DNA of 64,000 nucleotides from Agromyces allii (GTDB lineage Bacteria > Actinomycetota > Actinomycetes > Actinomycetales > Microbacteriaceae). The DNA is taken from positions 62,001-126,000 of the forward strand of contig NZ_WBIN01000002.1 of the NCBI RefSeq assembly GCF_009749385.1. The letters run 5' to 3'. The position numbers and the translations under genes were made by a program. Below the pieces are notes generated by a model. That model made no database searches and was not told where the DNA came from. It saw only the letters and a list, made by a program, of their open reading frames with translations. Shown in pieces: positions 58,171 through 64,000 of the stretch. The stretch's first letter is position 1. Every line of letters starts with the position of its first letter.

Positions 58171-58176
58171 AGAATG
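58171..58176 (+). promoter_or_regulatory. -10 box (TAGAAT) of dxs
   Basis: TAGAAT would start transcription near 58183, giving a leader of about 40 bases with an AAAGG site before ATG 58223. Confidence 0.6.
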
Positions 58177-58222
58177 TCGTGATGCGCCGGTCCATCCGCC
58201 GCAGAAGTGAAAGGTGGTCTCG

Positions 58223-60166
58223 ATGTCCCTTCTTGAGTCGATCGGAGGTCCTCGCGACCTCGACGCTCTCTCGAAGGATCAGCTCGAGCAGCTGGCCGCC
58301 GAGATCCGCGAGTACCTCGTGCGAAACGTCGCGAAGACCGGCGGGCACCTCGGTCCGAACCTCGGCGTCGTCGAGTTGACGATCGCCATGCATCGCGTGT
58401 TCGACTCGCCTCGCGACGCGATCGTCTTCGACACCGGGCACCAGTCGTACGTGCACAAACTGCTGACCGGGCGCCAGGACTTCTCCACGCTCCGTCAGGA
58501 GGGCGGTCTCGCCGGGTATCCCCAGCGTTCCGAATCCGAGCACGACATCGTCGAGAGCTCGCACGCGTCGAGCTCGCTGTCGTGGGCCGACGGCATCTCG
58601 CGCGCGTTCTCGATGACCGGGCAGAACGATCGTTTCGTCGTGGCCGTCGTGGGCGACGGAGCGCTCACGGGCGGCATGACGTGGGAGGCGCTGAACAACA
58701 TCAGCGACGACAACAACCGTCGTCTGGTGATCGTCGTGAACGACAACGGGCGCTCCTATGCCCCGACCATCGGCGGCATGGCTCGATTCCTCAACGGGGT
58801 GCGCACGAGGCGCAGCTACCGAAACCTCTACCTGACGAGCCAGCGAGCATTCAACCGTCTCGGCAGCCCGGGTCGGGCGCTCTACCGCGGCGTCCGCGGC
58901 GGCACCCACGGCTTCCTCGCCCGTTTCTCCAACAACGAGGCGCTGTACTCGAACCTCGACATCAAGTACATCGGACCGGTGCACGGCCACGACGTCTCGG
59001 CCATGATCGAGGCGTTCGAGCAGGCCAAGAACTACGGCGCGCCCGTGATCGTGCACGCGATCACCGAGAAGGGGCGCGGCTACGAGCCCGCCCTGAAAGA
59101 CGCCGCCGACCAGTTCCACGCGGTCGGCCAGATCGACCCAGAGACGGGCGAATCGCTCGAGACGAGCGGCGCGGCCAGCTGGACCAGCGTCTTCGGCGAC
59201 AAGCTCGTCGAGCTCGCAGCGGCGAACGACCGCATCGTCGGCATCACCGCGGCCATGCTGCGGCCCACCGGGCTCCACAAGATGGCCGAGCGCTTCCCCG
59301 AGCGCGTCATCGACGTGGGCATCGCCGAGCAGCACGCGGCGGCGTCCGCCGCGGGCCTCGCCTTCGGCGGCATGCATCCGGTGGTGGCGATCTACGCGAC
59401 GTTCGTGAACCGCGCGTTCGACCAGGTGCTCATGGATGTCGCGTTGCACAAGGCGGGCGTCACGTTCGTGCTCGACCGCGCCGGCGTCACCGGCCCAGAC
59501 GGCCCGAGCCACCACGGTGTCTGGGACCTCGCGATCCTGCAGGTGGTGCCCGGCATCCGGCTCGCAGCGCCCCGCGACTCGACCAGACTCGAGGAGGAGC
59601 TGGCCGAGGCCGTCGCCGTCGACGACGGGCCGACGGCGCTGCGCTTCCCGAAGGGCAGCGTCGGCGCGTTCTACGACGCCGTGCGCCGCACCGAAGACGG
59701 CGTCGACGTGCTGCGCGAGAGCGTCGGCAAAGACGTGCTCATCGTCACCGTCGGCCCGATGGCGGGCACCGGTCTCGAGGTGGCCGAGCGGCTCGCCGCC
59801 CAGGGCATCGGCGCGACGGTCGTCGACCCGCGCTGGGTCGTTCCGGTGCCGCACAGCGTCGTGAGCATGTCGGCCGAGCACCGTCTCGTGGTCTGCATCG
59901 AAGACGGCATCCGCGTCGGCGGCATCGGCACGCGCATCCGTCAAGACCTTCGCGAGGCGGGGGTCGACACGGCCGTGACCGAGATCGGCCTGCCCGACGA
60001 GTTCCTCGACCACGCGTCGCGGGCGCAGATCCTCGAGCGCACCAGACTGACACCGCAGCACATCGCGCAGGATGTCATGGGCATGGTGCTCGGCAGCAAG
60101 CTGCCGCACGCGCGGGGCGTCTCCAGCGACACCGGTTCGACCGCGATCGTCGCCGGCGACCGCTGA
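58223..60166 (+). CDS. dxs: 1-deoxy-D-xylulose-5-phosphate synthase
   Basis: Dxs joins pyruvate and glyceraldehyde 3-phosphate, the first step of the MEP isoprenoid pathway, using thiamine pyrophosphate. The 647-residue protein has FDTGHQSYVHKLLTGR, the TPP-binding VVGDGALTGGMTWEALNN (about 142), the catalytic Glu in IDVGIAEQHAAASAAGLA and the transketolase C-terminal domain. ATG 58223 is preferred over GTG 58214, which would lie in the ribosome site. The window also holds TPP-dependent regulation of vitamin uptake, which this enzyme depends on. Confidence 0.96.
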   Translation: MSLLESIGGPRDLDALSKDQLEQLAAEIREYLVRNVAKTGGHLGPNLGVVELTIAMHRVFDSPRDAIVFDTGHQSYVHKLLTGRQDFSTLRQEGGLAGYPQRSESEHDIVESSHASSSLSWADGISRAFSMTGQNDRFVVAVVGDGALTGGMTWEALNNISDDNNRRLVIVVNDNGRSYAPTIGGMARFLNGVRTRRSYRNLYLTSQRAFNRLGSPGRALYRGVRGGTHGFLARFSNNEALYSNLDIKYIGPVHGHDVSAMIEAFEQAKNYGAPVIVHAITEKGRGYEPALKDAADQFHAVGQIDPETGESLETSGAASWTSVFGDKLVELAAANDRIVGITAAMLRPTGLHKMAERFPERVIDVGIAEQHAAASAAGLAFGGMHPVVAIYATFVNRAFDQVLMDVALHKAGVTFVLDRAGVTGPDGPSHHGVWDLAILQVVPGIRLAAPRDSTRLEEELAEAVAVDDGPTALRFPKGSVGAFYDAVRRTEDGVDVLRESVGKDVLIVTVGPMAGTGLEVAERLAAQGIGATVVDPRWVVPVPHSVVSMSAEHRLVVCIEDGIRVGGIGTRIRQDLREAGVDTAVTEIGLPDEFLDHASRAQILERTRLTPQHIAQDVMGMVLGSKLPHARGVSSDTGSTAIVAGDR

Positions 60167-60334
60167 GCGGTGTTGCGCACCCGAACTGGACTCCGCTGGG
60201 CTGACCCGTGCTGAGCTCGGTCGGGGCGCACGTCCGGCGTGAGTCGTGCGTCGCGCCCCGAACGGGCGAAGACTCCCGCCCGCCGATGCGGGTCGCGCAT
60301 GCCGCCCCGGCGTCGGGATCGCACCAGCGAATGA

Positions 60335-60373
60335 CGAAGGGGCCGGATCCGCAGTGCGGATCCGGCCCCTTCG
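60335..60373 (-). terminator. Strong terminator of the fadB operon
   Basis: CGAAGGGGCCGGATCCGC and GCGGATCCGGCCCCTTCG form a perfect 18-bp stem with a 3-base loop, 15 bases past the fadB stop. It can also act on dxs read-through. The rest of the 221-base gap 60167-60387 shows nothing recognisable. Confidence 0.9.
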
Positions 60374-60387
60374 CGGTGCGCTGTCGG

Positions 60388-62529
60388 CTAGGCGCCCACG
60401 CCGCGAACCGGCGGCGTGTGGAACGTGCCCCCGAACACGCGCTCGGATGCGCCGACGCGGTCGAGGTACGGCGTGACGCCGCCCATCTGGAACGGGAATC
60501 CGGCACCGAGGATCATGCAGAGGTCGATGTCCTCGGGCGCGGCCACGACCGAGTCGTCGAGCATGAGCTTGACCTCGCGGGCGAGTCCGTCTTCGAGCGC
60601 GACGAGGATCTCTTCGGCCGTGCGCGGGTTCTTGCCGCCCGCGACGATCTTGAGGGCGCCCTTGTCGAAGCCCTTGACCTTGCCCTTGTCGTCCTTCTCG
60701 AGCAGCGTGCCGTATTCGGCCAGCTTGTGCAGGTTCTCGCTGCGGTAGAAGCGGTCGGGGAAGGCAGCGTGGTGCGTGTCGAGCACGTGCGCGCCGACCT
60801 TCAGCCCGACGAGGTCGAGCAGCGCCGACGGCGCCATGGGCAGGCCGAGCGGCGCGATGGCCTTGTCGACGGTCTCGAACGACGTGCCCTCGTCGACGGC
60901 CTTCATCGCTTCGCCCAGCAGCACGGCGAGCAGGCGGTTCACCACGAACCCTGGGGTGTCGGCCGTGATGACCGCGTTCTTCTTCAGGTTCCGCGCCGTG
61001 ACCATGGCGGTCGAGAGCGTGGCCTCGTCGGTGTGCGAGGTCTTGACGACCTCGATCAGCGGCATGAGGGCAACGGGCGTGAAGAAGTGGAAGCCGACGA
61101 GACGCTCGGGGTGGGCGAGCTTCGCGCCGATCTGCTCGACCGAGAGCGAGGACGTGTTCGTGGCGAGCACGGCCTCGGGCGAGATGAACTGCTCCACCTC
61201 GGCGAACACGGCCTGCTTGATCTCGAGTTCCTCGAAGACGGCCTCGATGACCCAGTCGCAGTCGGCGAAGTCGGCCTTGTCGGTCGTGCCGGTGACGAGC
61301 GCCTTGAGGCGGTTCGCCTCGTCGGGGGAGATGCGGCCCTTGCCGAGCAGCGCGTCGATCTCGCCGGCGATGTAGGCGACGCCCTTGTCGACGCGCGCCT
61401 GGTCGATGTCGGTGATGACGACGGGCACGCGCAGGCGGCGCACGAAGAGCAACGCGAGCTGGCTCGCCATGTAGCCCGCCCCGAGCACGCCGACCTTGGT
61501 GACCTTCTTGGCGATGGCCTTGTCGGGGGCGCTGGCGGGGCGCTTGGTGCGCTTCTGCACGAGGTTGAACGAGTAGATCGACGCCTGCAGCTGGTCGCCA
61601 GCGATGAGCTCGGCGAGCACCTCGTCTTCACGCTGGAAGCCCTCGGCGCGCGTTCCGCTCTTGGCCGCCTTCATGAGGTCGAGCGCGGCGTACGGCGCCT
61701 GGGGCACCGTGCCGATGCGCTTGGCGAGCGTGTCGCGGGCGATCTTGATGGCGATGTCCCACTTGGCGAGGCGCTCGAGCTTGCCGGGCTCGTTGGGGCG
61801 CTTGACCTTGATCGTGCCGTTGATCACGGCGTCGGCCCACTTCAGCGAGTCCTCGAGGTAGTTCACGGCCGGGAAGATCGCGTCGGCGAGGCCGAGCTCG
61901 AAGGCGTCCTGCGCCTTGAGCGTGCGGTTCTGCTTGAGCGGGTTCTCGATGACGACCTTGAGGGCGTTCTCGATGCCGATGAGGTTCGGCAGGATGGTCG
62001 CGCCGCCCCAACCGGGGATGAGTCCGAGGAACACCTCGGGCAGCGCGAGGGCCGGAGCGGACGCGTCGACCGTGCGGTAGTCGGCGTGCAGCCCGATCTC
62101 GAGGCCGCCGCCGAGGGCGAGGCCGTTCGTGAACGCGAAGGAGGGCACGCCGACGTCGGACAGCTTCGCGAGCGCGTAGTGGCCGAGCTGCACGAACTTC
62201 TTCGCGGTCTCCTGGTCGGGGATCTCGGCGACCTTCGACAGGTCGGCGCCCGCGGCGAGGATGAACGGCTTGCCCGTGACGGCCACGGCGTCGATCTCGC
62301 CGGCCGCAGCACGAACCTTGAGTGCATCGAGCACCTCGGCGTACTCGAGCAGCGATGCCGCGCCGAGCGTGTTCGGTCGCGTGTGGTCGCGGCCGTTGTC
62401 GAGGGTCACGAGCGCGAGGGTCTTGCCCGAGGCGAGACGGATGTCGCGGACGAACGAGTGCGTGACGACCTCGTCGTCGCCGGCGAGAGCGACGAGCGGG
62501 CCGAAGTCGATGGTCGAGTAGTCGGTCAT
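60388..62529 (-). CDS. fadB: Fatty-acid beta-oxidation multifunctional protein (enoyl-CoA hydratase / 3-hydroxyacyl-CoA dehydrogenase)
   Basis: A 713-residue bifunctional enzyme. The N-terminal crotonase domain (about 1-310) has FTNGLALGGGLEIGLHADYRTV and the LPEVFLGLIPGWGGATILP active-site part with the catalytic Glu. The NAD-binding domain (about 335-520) starts VGVLGAGYMASQLALLF; the 3-hydroxyacyl dehydrogenase His is in GFHFFTPVALMPLIEVV, and TPGFVVNRLLAVLLGEAM is the signature. ATG 62529 overlaps the thiolase stop (ATGA), forming one coupled operon. Confidence 0.96.
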   Translation of the reverse strand: MTDYSTIDFGPLVALAGDDEVVTHSFVRDIRLASGKTLALVTLDNGRDHTRPNTLGAASLLEYAEVLDALKVRAAAGEIDAVAVTGKPFILAAGADLSKVAEIPDQETAKKFVQLGHYALAKLSDVGVPSFAFTNGLALGGGLEIGLHADYRTVDASAPALALPEVFLGLIPGWGGATILPNLIGIENALKVVIENPLKQNRTLKAQDAFELGLADAIFPAVNYLEDSLKWADAVINGTIKVKRPNEPGKLERLAKWDIAIKIARDTLAKRIGTVPQAPYAALDLMKAAKSGTRAEGFQREDEVLAELIAGDQLQASIYSFNLVQKRTKRPASAPDKAIAKKVTKVGVLGAGYMASQLALLFVRRLRVPVVITDIDQARVDKGVAYIAGEIDALLGKGRISPDEANRLKALVTGTTDKADFADCDWVIEAVFEELEIKQAVFAEVEQFISPEAVLATNTSSLSVEQIGAKLAHPERLVGFHFFTPVALMPLIEVVKTSHTDEATLSTAMVTARNLKKNAVITADTPGFVVNRLLAVLLGEAMKAVDEGTSFETVDKAIAPLGLPMAPSALLDLVGLKVGAHVLDTHHAAFPDRFYRSENLHKLAEYGTLLEKDDKGKVKGFDKGALKIVAGGKNPRTAEEILVALEDGLAREVKLMLDDSVVAAPEDIDLCMILGAGFPFQMGGVTPYLDRVGASERVFGGTFHTPPVRGVGA

Positions 62530-63746
62530 GCGCGCTTCTTCGCCTTCTTGTCGAAGTTCGGGTTCTCCCAGATCATGGTGCCGCCCTGGCCGAGGCCGAC
62601 GCACATGCTCGTGATGCCGTAGCGGAGCTCGGGGCGCTCGGCGAACTGGCTCGCGAGCTGGTTCATGAGACGGACTCCGGATGACGCGAGCGGGTGCCCG
62701 ACGGCGATGGCACCGCCCCACGGGTTGATGCGCGGGTCCTCGTCGTCGATGCCGTAGTGGTCCATGAAGGAGAGCACCTGCACGGCGAACGCCTCGTTCA
62801 TCTCGAAGAGGTCGATGTCGTCGATGCTCAGGCCCGCCTTGCGCAGCGCCTTCTCGGTGGCCGGGATCGGGCCGATGCCCATGATCTCGGGGTCGACGCC
62901 CGCGAACGCGAAGCTGACGAGCTTCATCTTGGGTGCGAGGCCGAACTCCTTCGCGGCATCGCCCGACGCGAGCAGCGCTGCGGTCGCGCCGTCGTTGAGG
63001 CCCGAGGCGTTGCCGGCCGTGACGCGGCCGTGCGGACGGAACGGGGTCTTCAGGGCGGCGAGGCCCTCGAGGGTGGTCTCGGGGCGCATGACCTCGTCGT
63101 GCGTGGCGAGGCCCCAGCCCTGCTCGGTGCGGATCGCGACCGAGACGAGATCCTGCTGGATCTTGCCCGCCGCGTAGGCCGCGGCGGTCTTCTGCTGGCT
63201 GGCGAGGGCGAAGCGGTCGCTGCGCTCCTTGGTCAGCTGCGGGAAGCGATCGTGGATGCGCTCGGCCGTGGCTCCCATGACGAGGGCGTCCTCGCCGACG
63301 AGGCGCTCGCTGAGGAAGCGGGGGTTCGGGTCGACGCCCGATCCCATCGGGTGGTGGCCCATGTGCTCGACTCCGCCGGCGATGGCGAAGTCGTACATGC
63401 CGTAGCCGATCGAGCCCGACACCATGGCCGCGGCGGTCATCGCCCCGGCGCACATGCGGTCGATCGAGAACCCTGGGACGGTCTTCGGGAGGCCCGCGAG
63501 AATCGCCGCCGTGCGACCGAGCGTGAGGCCCTGGTCTCCGGTCTGCGTCGTCGCGGCGATGGCCACGTCGTCGATGCGATCCTTCGGGACGTTGGGGTTG
63601 CGCTCGAGGAGTCCGACGATCGCCTTCACGACGAGGTCATCGGCCCGAGTGTTCCAATACATGCCCTTTTCACCGGCTTTGCCGAACGGAGTCCGGACTC
63701 CGTCGACGAAGACGACATCAGCTTGATGTGCCACGCTGCAGCTCAC
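62526..63746 (-). CDS. fadA: Acetyl-CoA C-acyltransferase (3-ketoacyl-CoA thiolase)
   Basis: The thiolase of beta-oxidation, partner of FadB. The 406-residue protein has the nucleophile Cys in DRMCAGAMTAAAMV, NEAFAVQVLSF, the His in GGAIAVGHPLASSG and the second Cys in MCVGLGQG. GTG 63746 or GTG 63734 could be the start; both precede the conserved VFVDGVRTPFGKAGEKGMYWNTRADDL. It is the first gene of the fadA-fadB operon. Confidence 0.95.
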   Translation of the reverse strand: MSCSVAHQADVVFVDGVRTPFGKAGEKGMYWNTRADDLVVKAIVGLLERNPNVPKDRIDDVAIAATTQTGDQGLTLGRTAAILAGLPKTVPGFSIDRMCAGAMTAAAMVSGSIGYGMYDFAIAGGVEHMGHHPMGSGVDPNPRFLSERLVGEDALVMGATAERIHDRFPQLTKERSDRFALASQQKTAAAYAAGKIQQDLVSVAIRTEQGWGLATHDEVMRPETTLEGLAALKTPFRPHGRVTAGNASGLNDGATAALLASGDAAKEFGLAPKMKLVSFAFAGVDPEIMGIGPIPATEKALRKAGLSIDDIDLFEMNEAFAVQVLSFMDHYGIDDEDPRINPWGGAIAVGHPLASSGVRLMNQLASQFAERPELRYGITSMCVGLGQGGTMIWENPNFDKKAKKRA

Positions 63747-63809
63747 TTTCGATCTGGATGGTTCGATCCTACGAAGCGGCCCTGCGCGGCCTGAATCGCT
63801 TGACGGTTC

Positions 63810-64000
63810 CTACGAAGCGGGCTTCTCGGCGTCGTCGACGCCTTGTGACGCCTCGACAAAGGCGAGGCCGATTCTCTGTGCCGTTGCGGCAACCTGCCAG
63901 GGCCGGGCACCGATCGTCGCGAGCGCGGCGCCGATGGTCTCGGCGTCGTTCGAGGCGGGCGGCGTCCAGGCGAGTCGGCGCAGGTGGTCGGGGGTCAGGA
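63810..64000 (-). CDS. rnd: Ribonuclease D, C-terminal end
   Basis: The last 63 residues of a gene that begins beyond the window. The peptide reads through LTPDHLRRLAWTPPASND, then ETIGAALATIGARPWQVAAT and a short acidic tail, like the second HRDC-type domain and end of actinobacterial RNase D, which trims the 3' ends of stable RNAs. The exonuclease domain lies outside. It is read toward the left into the gap before the thiolase gene. Confidence 0.75.
   Translation of the reverse strand, partial: LTPDHLRRLAWTPPASNDAETIGAALATIGARPWQVAATAQRIGLAFVEASQGVDDAEKPAS

Overview
The window is a contiguous piece of chromosome from a very GC-rich actinobacterium. Protein content points to the family Microbacteriaceae (Agromyces or a close relative): a DUF6993 lipoprotein, the sepH / DUF4193 / DUF3093 / dut / DUF3710 / DUF3159 cluster, paired clpP1-clpP2, oligoribonuclease, trHbO, and TANNNT-type promoters that often lie right at the start codon. 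The genus is inference; no rRNA gene is present. I found no phage, plasmid, transposon, CRISPR array or clear recent import. Coding is dense, and no gap without a gene exceeds 300 bases.

Layout. 1-4.8 kb: end of gatA, gatB, a four-copy 19-bp tandem repeat, a glycine-rich protein, DNA polymerase IV, and a GerW/YtfJ-like protein. 4.9-8.6 kb: a TPP riboswitch followed by the ykoE-ykoD-ykoC thiamine/HMP ECF transporter and a P-loop kinase-like protein. 8.6-13.4 kb: a penicillin-binding-like protein without its catalytic serine, a small zinc protease, tRNA-His, oligoribonuclease, tRNA-Arg, a cation/proton antiporter and nadE. 13.5-23.5 kb: a one-helix membrane protein, an aldo/keto reductase, an SSB paralogue, a lipoprotein, EttA, two thioesterases, a DUF2231 protein paired with a Rieske lipoprotein, and an FAD dehydrogenase. 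23.6-33.5 kb: truncated haemoglobin with an MscS channel, two aminopeptidase N paralogues flanking an ABC-2 exporter, and a membrane protein. 33.6-43.8 kb: an odd zinc-ribbon SDR, DUF2332, rpiB, a Nei/Fpg glycosylase, an amidohydrolase, a multicopper oxidase overlapping a histidine kinase, its response regulator, and a membrane protein. 43.8-51.1 kb: dps, tRNA-Gly, tRNA-Pro, tig, a TPR protein, clpP1, clpP2, clpX and a BenE-like transporter. 51.1-60.2 kb: sepH, DUF4193, DUF3093, dut, DUF3710, DUF3159, acnA and dxs. 60.4-64 kb: the fadB-thiolase operon and the end of RNase D.

How the genes work together. The most coherent units are the riboswitch-controlled vitamin uptake operon; the protein quality-control block (trigger factor, ClpP1P2, ClpX) with a candidate ClgR site; the multicopper oxidase two-component unit; and the fatty-acid beta-oxidation operon. 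Most of the window is conserved core genome. I did not find a clearly new multi-gene system. The best leads are a non-canonical CTG start coupling a BenE transporter to clpX, a catalytically degenerate PBP-like protein, a zinc-ribbon SDR without its tyrosine, a start codon enclosed in a 15-bp hairpin, a palindrome before acnA, seven promoters exactly six bases from a start codon, and strong excess of the word GGATGCCGC throughout.
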